A stretch of DNA of 64,000 nucleotides. It comes from Auanema rhodensis (lineage: Eukaryota > Nematoda > Chromadorea > Rhabditida > Rhabditidae). Both the position numbers and the translations under genes were made by a program. The notes beneath the pieces are model-generated. The model saw only the letters and a list, made by a program, of their open reading frames with translations, ran no database searches and had not been told where the DNA came from. Positions 1 to 11,800 of the stretch are shown piece after piece. Every line of letters starts with the position of its first letter. The stretch's first letter is position 1. The DNA is taken from positions 18,863,638 to 18,927,637 of the forward strand of contig OZ059900.1 of the NCBI GenBank assembly GCA_964057225.1, in the 5' to 3' direction.

Positions 1-38
1 TCATGGGAAATACTGTGTTTTTGTATTTTTCTAGTGTT

Positions 39-77
39 CAGCATGTAAAATGCTTCATTTTAGTATGTAACACGCTG
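39..77. repeat. Bulged hairpin-forming dyad, repeated in each monomer
   Basis: Bases 39-46 (CAGCATGT) pair with 70-77 (ACACGCTG) at 7 of 8 positions. The inner stem 47-52 (AAAATG) pairs perfectly with 56-61 (CATTTT) around the loop 53-55 (CTT). Bases 62-69 form a one-sided bulge. The recurrent variable site 65 falls in the bulge and site 55 in the loop. Other variants (45, 47, 56, 75) fall in the stems, so pairing is not strictly preserved. Short dyads are common in centromeric satellites that lack CENP-B boxes; any structural role here is inference. Confidence 0.6.
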
Positions 78-110
78 AAATTCGTTGCATTTGACGACTC
101 ATATGAACAA

Positions 111-120
111 AAATCGATTT
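111..120. repeat. 10-bp perfect palindrome AAATCGATTT in each monomer
   Basis: AAATCGATTT is self-complementary and occurs in nearly every unit. A subset (units starting at 9235, 10261, 11629 and 12655) carries G to A at site 116, a CpG-to-CpA change that destroys the symmetry. It could be a protein-binding dyad, but nothing in the sequence shows this. Confidence 0.7.
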
Positions 121-139
121 AATCAATATTAGCCATAAG

Positions 140-149
140 GGGCGTGCCC
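140..149. repeat. GC-rich short hairpin GGGC-GT-GCCC in each monomer
   Basis: GGGC (140-143) and GCCC (146-149) are perfect complements separated by GT. This is the only strongly GC-rich stretch in a 34% G+C unit. It is nearly invariant. Exceptions are a G-to-C change in the units starting at 1027 and 6157, GACCTC in the units starting at 46513 and 48225, and single-base length changes in the 37.9-46.9 kb island. The stem is too small and the T-run too distant to call a terminator. Confidence 0.6.
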
Positions 150-314
150 TCAGAATATGCTAATTTCCTTAATTTTCTAACCCCTGTTTTTTTGTCGTGA
201 AAGTGGAACTAGACGTTGTACGAACAATTTTGAGCTAGGTTTCATTGACATTGCATGAGTTTGAACACATGAAATCGTAAGTCAAAACCTTGTTTACAGC
301 GAAATTTCCAAAAA

Positions 315-326
315 CTGGTTTTCCAG
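315..326. repeat. Small inverted repeat CTGG-TTTT-CCAG
   Basis: CTGG (315-318) and CCAG (323-326) flank four T residues. Some units (1711, 7525, 14365) have CTGC in place of CTGG, which removes one pair. The element is present in nearly every unit. It is short enough that function cannot be argued from sequence. Confidence 0.45.
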
Positions 327-342
327 CATAATAAAATATTTC

Positions 343-2052
343 TCATGGGAAATACTGTGTTTTTGTATTCTTCTAGTGTTCAGCATGTAAAATGCTTCAT
401 TTTAGTATGTAACACGCTGAAATTCGTTGCATTTGACGACTCATATGAACAAAAATCGATTTAATCAATATTAGCCATAAGGGGCGTGCCCTCAGAATAT
501 GCTAATTTCCTTAATTTTCTAACCCCTGTTTTTTTGTCGTGAAAGTGGAACTAGACGTTGTACGAACAATTTTGAGCTAGGTTTCATTGACATTGCATGA
601 GTTTGAACACATGAAATCGTAAGTCAAAACCTTGTTTACAGCGAAATTTCCAAAAACTGGTTTTCCAGCATAATAAAATATTTCTCATGGGAAATACTGT
701 GTTTTTGTATTTTTCTAGTGTTCAGCATGTAAAATGCTTCATTTTAGTATGTAACACGCTGAAATTCGTTGCATTTGACGACTCATATGAACAAAAATCG
801 ATTTAATCAATATTAGCCATAAGGGGCGTGCCCTCAGAATATGCTAATTTCCTTAATTTTCTAACCCCTGTTTTTTTGTCGTGAAAGTGGAACTAGACGT
901 TGTACAAACAATTTTGAGCTAGGTTTCATTGACATTGCATGAGTTTGAAAACATGAAATCGTAAGTCAAAACCTTGTTTACAGCGAAATTTCCAAAAACT
1001 GGTTTTCCAGCATAATAAAATATTTCTCATGAGAAATACTGTGTTTTTGTATTTTTCTAGTGTTCAGCATGTAAAATGCTTCATTTTAGTATGTAACACG
1101 CTGAAATTCGTTGCATTTGACGACTCATATGAACAAAAATCGATTTAATCAATATTAGCCATAAGGGCCGTGCCCTCAGAATATGCTAATTTCCTTAATT
1201 TTCTAACCCCTGTTTTTTTGTCGTGAAAGTGGAACTAGACGTTGTACGAACAATTTTGAGCTAGGTTTCATTGACATTGCATGAGTTTGAACACATGAAA
1301 TCGTAAGTCAAAACCTTGTTTACAGCGAAATTTCCAAAAACTGGTTTTCCAGCATAATAAAATATTTCTCATGGGAAATACTGTGTTTTTGTATTTTTCT
1401 AGTGTTCAGCATGTAAAATGCTTCATTTTAGTATGTAACACGCTGAAATTCGTTGCATTTGACGACTCATATGAACAAAAATCGATTTAATCAATATTAG
1501 CCATAAGGGGCGTGCCCTCAGAATATGCTAATTTCCTTAATTTTCTAACCCCTGTTTTTTTGTCGTGAAAGTGGAACTAGACGTTGTACAAACAATTTTG
1601 AGCTAGGTTTCATTGACATTGCATGAGTTTGAACACATGAAATCGTAAGTCAAAACCTTGTTTACAGCGAAATTTCCAAAAACTGGTTTTCCAGCATAAT
1701 AAAATATTTCTCATGAGAAATACTGTGTTTTTGTATTTTTCTAGTGTTCAGCATGTAAAATGCTTCATTTTAGTATGTAACACGCTGAAATTCGTTGCAT
1801 TTGACGACTCATATGAACAAAAATCGATTTAATCAATATTAGCCATAAGGGGCGTGCCCTCAGAATATGCTAATTTCCTTAATTTTCTAACCCCTGTTTT
1901 TTTGTCGTGAAAGTGGAACTAGACGTTGTACGAACAATTTTGAGCTAGGTTTCATTGACATTGCATGAGTTTGAACACATGAAATCGTAAGTCAAAACCT
2001 TGTTTACAGCGAAATTTCCAAAAACTGCTTTTCCAGCATAATAAAATATTTC
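343..2052 (+). repeat. Five-unit segment, first copy (offset 5130 bp)
   Basis: Ordered private markers are 28C in the unit at 343, 266A with 222A in the unit at 685, 6A with GGCCGTG in the unit at 1027, 222A in the unit at 1369, and 6A in the unit at 1711. The same order recurs at 5473-7182, exactly 15 units (5130 bp) downstream. The last unit has diverged: CTGCTTTT here, GAGATATAC in the other copy. Confidence 0.85.
1021..1038. repeat. 18-bp perfect palindrome at the monomer junction (site 6 = A variant)
   Basis: When monomer site 6 is A instead of G, the last six bases of one unit and the first twelve of the next read TATTTCTCATGAGAAATA, a perfect 18-bp palindrome. The common G form has one mismatched pair. 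Perfect copies start at 1021, 1705, 2389, 3073, 3415, 6151, 9571, 10597, 11965, 12991 and 22225, and I saw none to the right of 22242. The unit at 6841 has the A but also a second change that breaks the palindrome. Confidence 0.8.
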
Positions 2053-3762
2053 TCATGGGAAATACTGTGTTTTTGTATTTTTCTAGTGTTCAGCATGTAA
2101 AATGCTTCATTTTAGTATGTAACACGCTGAAATTCGTTGCATTTGACGACTCATATGAACAAAAATCGATTTAATCAATATTAGCCATAAGGGGCGTGCC
2201 CTCAGAATATGCTAATTTCCTTAATTTTCTAACCCCTGTTTTTTTGTCGTGAAAGTGGAACTAGACGTTGTACAAACAATTTTGAGCTAGGTTTCATTGA
2301 CATTGCATGAGTTTGAACACATGAAATCGTAAGTCAAAACCTTGTTTACAGCGAAATTTCCAAAAACTGGTTTTCCAGCATAGTAAAATATTTCTCATGA
2401 GAAATACTGTGTTTTTGTATTTTTCTAGTGTTCAGCATGTAAAATGCTTCATTTTAGTATGTAACACGCTGAAATTCGTTGCATTTGACGACTCATATGA
2501 ACAAAAATCGATTTAATCAATATTAGCCATAAGGGGCGTGCCCTCAGAATATGCTAATTTCCTTAATTTTCTAACCCCTGTTTTTTTGTCGTGAAAGTGG
2601 AACTAGACGTTGTACGAACAATTTTGAGCTAGGTTTCATTGACATTGCATGAGTTTGAACACATGAAATCGTAAGTCAAAACCTTGTTTACAGCGAAATT
2701 TCCAAAAACTGGTTTTCCAGCATAATAAAATATTTCTCATGGGAAATACTGTGTTTTTGTATTTTTCTAGTGTTCAGCATGTAAAATGCTTCATTTTAGT
2801 ATGTAACACGCTGAAATTCGTTGCATTTGACGACTCATATGAACAAAAATCGATTTAATCAATATTAGCCATAAGGGGCGTGCCCTCAGAATATGCTAAT
2901 TTCCTTAATTTTCTAACCCCTGTTTTTTTGTCGTGAAAGTGGAACTAGACGTTGTACAAACAATTTTGAGCTAGGTTTCATTGACATTGCATGAGTTTGA
3001 ACACATGAAATCGTAAGTCAAAACCTTGTTTACAGCGAAATTTCCAAAAACTGGTTTTCCAGCATAATAAAATATTTCTCATGAGAAATACTGTGTTTTT
3101 GTATTTTTCTAGTGTTCAGCATGTAAAATGCTTCATTTTAGTATGTAACACGCTGAAATTCGTTGCATTTGACGACTCATATGAACAAAAATCGATTTAA
3201 TCAATATTAGCCATAAGGGGCGTGCCCTCAGAATATGCTAATTTCCTTAATTTTCTAACCCCTGTTTTTTTGTCGTGAAAGTGGAACTAGACGTTGTACA
3301 AACAATTTTGAGCTAGGTTTCATTGACATTGCATGAGTTTGAACACATGAAATCGTAAGTCAAAACCTTGTTTACAGCGAAATTTCCAAAAACTGGTTTT
3401 CCAGCATAATAAAATATTTCTCATGAGAAATACTGTGTTTTTGTATTTTTCTAGTGTTCAGCATGTAAAATGCTTCATTTTAGTATGTAACACGCTGAAA
3501 TTCGTTGCATTTGACGACTCATATGAACAAAAATCGATTTAATCAATATTAGCCATAAGGGGCGTGCCCTCAGAATATGCTAATTTCCTTAATTTTCTAA
3601 CCCCTGTTTTTTTGTCGTGAAAGTGGAACTAGACGTTGTACGAACAATTTTGAGCTAGGTTTCATTGACATTGCATGAGTTTGAACACATGAAATCGTAA
3701 GTCAAAACCTTGTTTACAGCGAAATTTCCAAAAACTGGTTTTCCAGCATAATAAAATATTTC

Positions 3763-5130
3763 TCATGGGAAATACTGTGTTTTTGTATTTTTCTAGTGTT
3801 CAGCATGTAAAATGCTTCATTTTAGTATGTAACACGCTGAAATTCGTTGCATTTGACGACTCATATGAACAAAAATCGATTTAATCAATATTAGCCATAA
3901 GGGGCGTGCCCTCAGAATATGCTAATTTCCTTAATTTTCTAACCCCTGTTTTTTTGTCGTGAAAGTGGAACTAGACGTTGTACGAACAATTTTGAGCTAA
4001 GTTTCATTGACATTGCATGAGTTTGAACACATGAAATCGTAAGTCAAAACCTTGTTTACAGCGAAATTTCCAAAAACTGGTTTTCCAGCATAATAAAATA
4101 TTTCTCATGGGAAATACTGTGTTTTTGTTTTTTTCTAGTGTTCAGCATGTAAAATGCTTCATTTTAGTATGTAACACGCTGAAATTCGTTGCATTTGACG
4201 ACTCATATGAACAAAAATCGATTTAATCAATATTAGCCATAAGGGGCGTGCCCTCAGAATATGCTAATTTCCTTAATTTTCTAACCCCTGTTTTTTTGTC
4301 GTGAAAGTGGAACTAGACGTTGTACGAACAATTTTGAGCTAGGTTTCATCGACATTGCATGAGTTTGAACACATGAAATCGTAAGTCAAAACCTTGTTTA
4401 CAGCGAAATTTCCAAAAACTGGTTTTCCAGCATAATAAAATATTTCTCATGGGAAATACTGTGTTTTTGTATTTTTCTAGTGTTCAGCATGTAAAATGCT
4501 TCATTTTAGTATGTAACACGCTGAAATTCGTTGCATTTGACGACTCATATGAACAAAAATCGATTTAATCAATATTAGCCATAAGGGGCGTGCCCTCAGA
4601 ATATGCTAATTTCCTTAATTTTCTAACCCCTGTTTTTTTGTCGTGAAAGTGGAACTAGACGTTGTACGAACAATTTTGAGCTAAGTTTCATTGACATTGC
4701 ATGAGTTTGAACACATGAAATCGTAAGTCAAAACCTTGTTTACAGCGAAATTTCCAAAAACTGGTTTTCCAGCATAATAAAATATTTCTCATGGGAAATA
4801 CTGTGTTTTTGTTTTTTTCTAGTGTTCAGCATGTAAAATGCTTCATTTTAGTATGTAACACGCTGAAATTCGTTGCATTTGACGACTCATATGAACAAAA
4901 ATCGATTTAATTAATATTAGCCATAAGGGGCGTGCCCTCAGAATATGCTAATTTCCTTAATTTTCTAACCCCTGTTTTTTTGTCGTGAAAGTGGAACTAG
5001 ACGTTGTACGAACAATTTTGAGCTAGGTTTCATTGACATTGCATGAGTTTGAACACATGAAATCGTAAGTCAAAACCTTGTTTACAGCGAAATTTCCAAA
5101 AACTGGTTTTCCAGCATAATAAAATATTTC
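3763..5130 (+). repeat. Duplicated dimer, 2 x 684 bp
   Basis: The units at 3763 and 4447 carry GCTAAGTTTC (A at 4000 and 4684). Each is followed by a unit with 25T (GTTTTTTTTCT, T at 4129 and 4813). The pair is therefore duplicated with a 684-bp period. The second copy has AATTAATATT and the first has TTCATCGACA as private changes. Confidence 0.8.
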
Positions 5131-5472
5131 TCATGGGAAATACTGTGTTTTTGTATTTTTCTAGTGTTCAGCATGTGAAATGCTTCATTTTAGTATGTAA
5201 CACGCTGAAATTCGTTGCATTTGACGACTCATATGAACAAAAATCGATTTAATCAATATTAGCCATAAGGGGCGTGCCCTCAGAATATGCTAATTTCCTT
5301 AATTTTCTAACCCCTGTTTTTTTGTCGTGAAAGTGGAACTAGACGTTGTACGAACAATTTTGAGCTAGGTTTCATTGACATTGCATGAGTTTGAACACAT
5401 GAAATCGTAAGTCAAAACCTTGTTTACAGCGAAATTTCCAAAAACTGGTTTTCCAGCATAATAAAATATTTC

Positions 5473-7182
5473 TCATGGGAAATACTGTGTTTTTGTATTC
5501 TTCTAGTGTTCAGCATGTAAAATGCTTCATTTTAGTATGTAACACGCTGAAATTCGTTGCATTTGACGACTCATATGAACAAAAATCGATTTAATCAATA
5601 TTAGCCATAAGGGGCGTGCCCTCAGAATATGCTAATTTCCTTAATTTTCTAACCCCTGTTTTTTTGTCGTGAAAGTGGAACTAGACGTTGTACGAACAAT
5701 TTTGAGCTAGGTTTCATTGACATTGCATGAGTTTGAACACATGAAATCGTAAGTCAAAACCTTGTTTACAGCGAAATTTCCAAAAACTGGTTTTCCAGCA
5801 TAATAAAATATTTCTCATGGGAAATACTGTGTTTTTGTATTTTTCTAGTGTTCAGCATGTAAAATGCTTCATTTTAGTATGTAACACGCTGAAATTCGTT
5901 GCATTTGACGACTCATATGAACAAAAATCGATTTAATCAATATTAGCCATAAGGGGCGTGCCCTCAGAATATGCTAATTTCCTTAATTTTCTAACCCCTG
6001 TTTTTTTGTCGTGAAAGTGGAACTAGACGTTGTACAAACAATTTTGAGCTAGGTTTCATTGACATTGCATGAGTTTGAAAACATGAAATCGTAAGTCAAA
6101 ACCTTGTTTACAGCGAAATTTCCAAAAACTGGTTTTCCAGCATAATAAAATATTTCTCATGAGAAATACTGTGTTTTTGTATTTTTCTAGTGTTCAGCAT
6201 GTAAAATGCTTCATTTTAGTATGTAACACGCTGAAATTCGTTGCATTTGACGACTCATATGAACAAAAATCGATTTAATCAATATTAGCCATAAGGGCCG
6301 TGCCCTCAGAATATGCTAATTTCCTTAATTTTCTAACCCCTGTTTTTTTGTCGTGAAAGTGGAACTAGACGTTGTACGAACAATTTTGAGCTAGGTTTCA
6401 TTGACATTGCATGAGTTTGAACACATGAAATCGTAAGTCAAAACCTTGTTTACAGCGAAATTTCCAAAAACTGGTTTTCCAGCATAATAAAATATTTCTC
6501 ATGGGAAATACTGTGTTTTTGTATTTTTCTAGTGTTCAGCATGTAAAATGCTTCATTTTAGTATGTAACACGCTGAAATTCGTTGCATTTGACGACTCAT
6601 ATGAACAAAAATCGATTTAATGAATATTAGCCATAAGGGGCGTGCCCTCAGAATATGCTAATTTCCTTAATTTTCTAACCCCTGTTTTTTTGTCGTGAAA
6701 GTGGAACTAGACGTTGTACAAACAATTTTGAGCTAGGTTTCATTGACATTGCATGAGTTTGAACACATGAAATCGTAAGTCAAAACCTTGTTTACAGCGA
6801 AATTTCCAAAAACTGGTTTTCCAGCATAATAAAATATTTCTCATGAGATATACTGTGTTTTTGTATTTTTCTAGTGTTCAGCATGTAAAATGCTTCATTT
6901 TAGTATGTAACACGCTGAAATTCGTTGCATTTGACGACTCATATGAACAAAAATCGATTTAATCAATATTAGCCATAAGGGGCGTGCCCTCAGAATATGC
7001 TAATTTCCTTAATTTTCTAACCCCTGTTTTTTTGTCGTGAAAGTGGAACTAGACGTTGTACGAACAATTTTGAGCTAGGTTTCATTGACATTACATGAGT
7101 TTGAACACATGAAATCGTAAGTCAAAACCTTGTTTACAGCGAAATTTCCAAAAACTGGTTTTCCAGCATAATAAAATATTTC
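5473..7182 (+). repeat. Five-unit segment, second copy (offset 5130 bp)
   Basis: This carries the same ordered markers as 343-2052: 28C, then 266A/222A, then 6A with GGCCGTG, then 222A, then 6A. Later private changes are GAATATT near 6622, GAGATATAC at 6845 and ATTACATGAG near 7091. These set it apart from the first copy and suggest some time since duplication. Confidence 0.85.
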
Positions 7183-8892
7183 TCATGGGAAATACTGTGT
7201 TTTTGTATTCTTCTAGTGTTCAGCATGTAAAATGCTTCATTTTAGTTTGTAACACGCTGAAATTCGTTGCATTTGACGACTCATATGAACAAAAATCGAT
7301 TTAATCAATATTAGCCATAAGGGGCGTGCCCTCAGAATATGCTAATTTCCTTAATTTTCTAACCCTTGTTTTTTTGTCGTGAAAGTGGAACTAGACGTTG
7401 TACAAACAATTTTGAGCTAGGTTTCATTGACATTGCATGAGTTTGAACACATGAAATCGTAAGTCAAAACCTTGTTTACAGCGAAATTTCCAAAAACTGG
7501 TTTTCCAGCATAATAAAATATTTCTCATGGGAAATACTGTGTTTTTGTTTTTTTCTAGTGTTCAGCATGTAAAATGCTTCATTTTAGTATGTAACACGCT
7601 AAAATTCGTTGCATTTGACGAATCATATGAACAAAAATCGATTTAATCAATATTAGCCATAAGGGGCGTGCCCTCAGAATATGCTAATTTCCTTAATTTT
7701 CTAACCCCTGTTTTTTTGTCGTGAAAGTGGAACTAGACGTTGTACGAACAATTTTGAGCTAGGTTTCATTGACATTGCATGAGTTTGAACACATGAAATC
7801 GTAAGTCAAAACCTTGTTTACAGCGAAATTTCCAAAAACTGCTTTTCCAGCATAATAAAATATTTCTCATGGGAAATACTGTGTTTTTGTATTTTTCTAG
7901 TGTTCAGCATGTAAAATGCTCCATTTTAGTATGTAACACGCTGAAATTCGTTGCATTTGACGACTCATATGAACAAAAATCGATTTAATCAATATTAGCC
8001 ATAAGGGGCGTGCCCTCAGAATATGCTAATTTCCTTAATTTTCTAACCCCTGTTTTTTTGTCGTGAAAGTGGAACTAGACGTTGTACGAACAATTTTGAG
8101 CTAGGTTTCATTGACATTGCATGAGTTTGAAAACATGAAATCGTAAGTCAAAACCTTGTTTACAGCGAAATTTCCAAAAACTGGTTTTCCAGCATAATAA
8201 AATATTTCTCATGGGAAATACTGTGTTTTTGTATTTTTCTAGTGTTCAGCATGTAAAATGCTTCATTTTAGTATGTAACACGCTGAAATTCGTTGCATTT
8301 GACGACTCATATGAACAAAAATCGATTTAATCAATATTAGCCATAAGGGGCGTGCCCTCAGAATATGCTAATTTCCTTAATTTTCTAACCCCTGTTTTTT
8401 TGTCGTGAAAGTGGAACTAGACGTTGTACGAACAATTTTGAGCTAGGTTTCATTGACATTGCATGAGTTTGAACACATGAAATCGTAAGTCAAAACCTTG
8501 TTTACAGCGAAATTTCCAAAAACTGGTTTTCCAGCATAATAAAATATTTCTCATGGGAAATACTGTGTTTTTGTATTCTTCTAGTGTTCAGCATGTAAAA
8601 TGCTTCATTTTAGTTTGTAACACGCTGAAATTCGTTGCATTTGACGACTCATATGAACAAAAATCGATTTAATCAATATTAGCCATAAGGGGCGTGCCCT
8701 CAGAATATGCTAATTTCCTTAATTTTCTAACCCTTGTTTTTTTGTCGTGAAAGTGGAACTAGACGTTGTACAAACAATTTTGAGCTAGGTTTCATTGACA
8801 TTGCATGAGTTTGAACACATGAAATCGTAAGTCAAAACCTTGTTTACAGCGAAATTTCCAAAAACTGGTTTTCCAGCATGATAAAATATTTC
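7183..8892 (+). repeat. Array block B: transition units, first 184T/222A haplotype
   Basis: The unit at 7183 is the first with CCCTTG (184T), combined with 28C, 65T and 222A. The unit at 8551 has the same combination plus the first 330G (CATGATAAA). Between them are units with private changes: GACGAATCAT and CTAAAATTC at 7525, TGCTCCATTT and GAAAACATG at 7867. The block marks the boundary between the block A lineage and the 184T-containing lineage. Confidence 0.7.
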
Positions 8893-11800
8893 TCATGGGA
8901 AATACTGTGTTTTTGTATTTTTCTAGTGTTCAGCATGTAAAATGCTTCATTTTAGTATGTAACACGCTGAAATTCGTTGCATTTGACGACTCATATGAAC
9001 AAAAATCGATTTAATCAATATTAGCCATAAGGGGCGTGCCCTCAGAATATGCTAATTTCCTTAATTTTCTAACCCTTGTTTTTTTGTCGTGAAAGTGGAA
9101 CTAGACGTTGTACAAACAATTTTGAGCTAGGTTTCATTGACATTGCATGAGTTTGAACACATGAAATCGTAAGTCAAAACCTTGTTTACAGCGAAATTTC
9201 CAAAAACTGGTTTTCCAGCATGATAAAATATTTCTCATGGGAAATACTGTGTTTTTGTATTTTTCTAGTGTTCAGCATGTAAAATGCTTCATTTTAGTAT
9301 GTAACACGCTGAAATTCGTTGCATTTGACGACTCATATGAACAAAAATCAATTTAATCAATATTAGCCATAAGGGGCGTGCCCTCAGAATATGCTAATTT
9401 CCTTAATTTTCTAACCCCTGTTTTTTTGTCGTGAAAGTGGAACTAGACGTTGTACGAACAATTTTGAGCTAGGTTTCATTGACATTGCATGAGTTTGAAC
9501 ACATGAAATCGTAAGTCAAAACCTTGTTTACAGCGAAATTTCCAAAAACTGGTTTTCCAGCATAATAAAATATTTCTCATGAGAAATACTGTGTTTTTGT
9601 ATTTTTCTAGTGTTCAGCATGTAAAATGCTTCATTTTAGTATGTAACACGCTGAAATTCGTTGCATTTGACGACTCATATGAACAAAAATCGATTTAATC
9701 AATATTAGCCATAAGGGGCGTGCCCTCAGAATATGCTAATTTCCTTAATTTTCTAACCCCTGTTTTTTTGTCGTGAAAGTGGAACTAGACGTTGTACGAA
9801 CAATTTTGAGCTAGGTTACATTGACATTGCATGAGTTTGAACACATGAAATCGTAAGTCAAAACCTTGTTTACAGCGAAATTTCCAAAAACTGGTTTTCC
9901 AGCATAATAAAATATTTCTCATGGGAAATACTGTGTTTTTGTATTTTTCTAGTGTTCAGCATGTAAAATGCTTCATTTTAGTATGTAACACGCTAAAATT
10001 CGTTGCATTTGACGACTCATATGAACAAAAATCGATTTAATCAATATTAGCCATAAGGGGCGTGCCCTCAGAATATGCTAATTTCCTTAATTTTCTAACC
10101 CTTGTTTTTTTGTCGTGAAAGTGGAACTAGACGTTGTACAAACAATTTTGAGCTAGGTTTCATTGACATTGCATGAGTTTGAACACATGAAATCGTAAGT
10201 CAAAACCTTGTTTACAGCGAAATTTCCAAAAACTGGTTTTCCAGCATGATAAAATATTTCTCATGGGAAATACTGTGTTTTTGTATTTTTCTAGTGTTCA
10301 GCATGTAAAATGCTTCATTTTAGTATGTAACACGCTGAAATTCGTTGCATTTGACGACTCATATGAACAAAAATCAATTTAATCAATATTAGCCATAAGG
10401 GGCGTGCCCTCAGAATATGCTAATTTCCTTAATTTTCTAACCCCTGTTTTTTTGTCGTGAAAGTGGAACTAGACGTTGTACGAACAATTTTGAGCTAGGT
10501 TTCATTGACATTGCATGAGTTTGAACACATGAAATCGTAAGTCAAAACCTTGTTTACAGCGAAATTTCCAAAAACTGGTTTTCCAGCATAATAAAATATT
10601 TCTCATGAGAAATACTGTGTTTTTGTATTTTTCTAGTGTTCAGCATGTAAAATGCTTCATTTTAGTATGTAACACGCTGAAATTCGTTGCATTTGACGAC
10701 TCATATGAACAAAAATCGATTTAATCAATATTAGCCATAAGGGGCGTGCCCTCAGAATATGCTAATTTCCTTAATTTTCTAACCCCTGTTTTTTTGTCGT
10801 GAAAGTGGAACTAGACGTTGTACGAACAATTTTGAGCTAGGTTACATTGACATTGCATGAGTTTGAACACATGAAATCGTAAGTCAAAACCTTGTTTACA
10901 GCGAAATTTCCAAAAACTGGTTTTCCAGCATAATAAAATATTTCTCATGGGAAATACTGTGTTTTTGTATTTTTCTAGTGTTCAGCATGTAAAATGCTTC
11001 ATTTTAGTATGTAACACGCTGAAATTCGTTGCATTTGACGACTCATATGAACAAAAATCGATTTAATCAATATTAGCCATAAGGGGCGTGCCCTCAGAAT
11101 ATGCTAATTTCCTTAATTTTCTAACCCTTGTTTTTTTGTCGTGAAAGTGGAACTAGACGTTGTACAAACAATTTTGAGCTAGGTTTCATTGACATTGCAT
11201 GAGTTTGAACACATGAAATCGTAAGTCAAAACCTTGTTTACAGCGAAATTTCCAAAAACTGGTTTTTCAGCATGATAAAATATTTCTCATGGGAAATACT
11301 GTGTTTTTGTATTTTTCTAGTGTTCAGCATGTAAAATGCTTTATTTTAGTATGTAACACGCTGAAATTCGTTGCATTTGACGACTCATATGAACAAAAAT
11401 CGATTTAATCAATATTAGCCATAAGGGGCGTGCCCTCAGAATATGCTAATTTCCTTAATTTTCTAACCCCTGTTTTTTTGTCGTGAAAGTGGAACTAGAC
11501 GTTGTACGAACAATTTTGAGCTAGGTTTCATTGACATTGCATGAGTTTGAACACATGAAATCGTAAGTCAAAACCTTGTTTACAGCGAAATTTCCAAAAA
11601 CTGGTTTTCCAGCATGATAAAATATTTCTCATGGGAAATACTGTGTTTTTGTATTTTTCTAGTGTTCAGCATGTAAAATGCTTCATTTTAGTATGTAACA
11701 CGCTGAAATTCGTTGCATTTGACGACTCATATGAACAAAAATCAATTTAATCAATATTAGCCATAAGGGGCGTGCCCTCAGAATATGCTAATTTCCTTAA

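Larger units (their letters stand above)
1..342 (+). repeat. Reference monomer of the satellite
   Basis: This copy serves as the coordinate system for the other entries. Position 1 is the T of TCATGGG and position 342 the C before the next TCATGGG. It carries the common state at all the diagnostic sites: 6G, 25A, 28T, 65A, 116G, 177C, 184C, 222G, 242T, 330A. It has 59 G and 57 C, and 10 CpG dinucleotides against about 9.8 expected from composition. Its one GC-rich island is at 139-149. T-runs lie at 18-22, 26-30 and 187-193. 342 is divisible by three, so frames stay in register between units, but all contain stops. Confidence 0.95.
1..7182 (+). repeat. Array block A: units 1-21, site 222A without 184T
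   Basis: All 21 units here have 184C, 330A or a rare form, and 65A. From 685 to about 3420 there is a near-regular alternation of units with 6G/222A and units with 6A/222G, a 684-bp dimer pattern that slips at 3079-3421. None of the subtypes with 184T, 65T, 65G, 242A or 330G that dominate later blocks occurs. The block therefore looks like a different, possibly older, lineage of the same satellite. Confidence 0.8.

Noticed and set aside
140-193. Rho-independent terminator (GC-rich hairpin and a later T-run)
   Set aside because: The stem is four pairs and the T-run begins about 38 bases further on. There is no gene to terminate and the context is eukaryotic satellite.
288-304. CENP-B-box-like sequence on the minus strand (TTCG, A, C..G matches)
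   Set aside because: Only 7 of the 9 core bases match, and a match this good is expected about once by chance in a 342-bp unit searched on both strands. Another candidate at 80-96 matches only in its first part.
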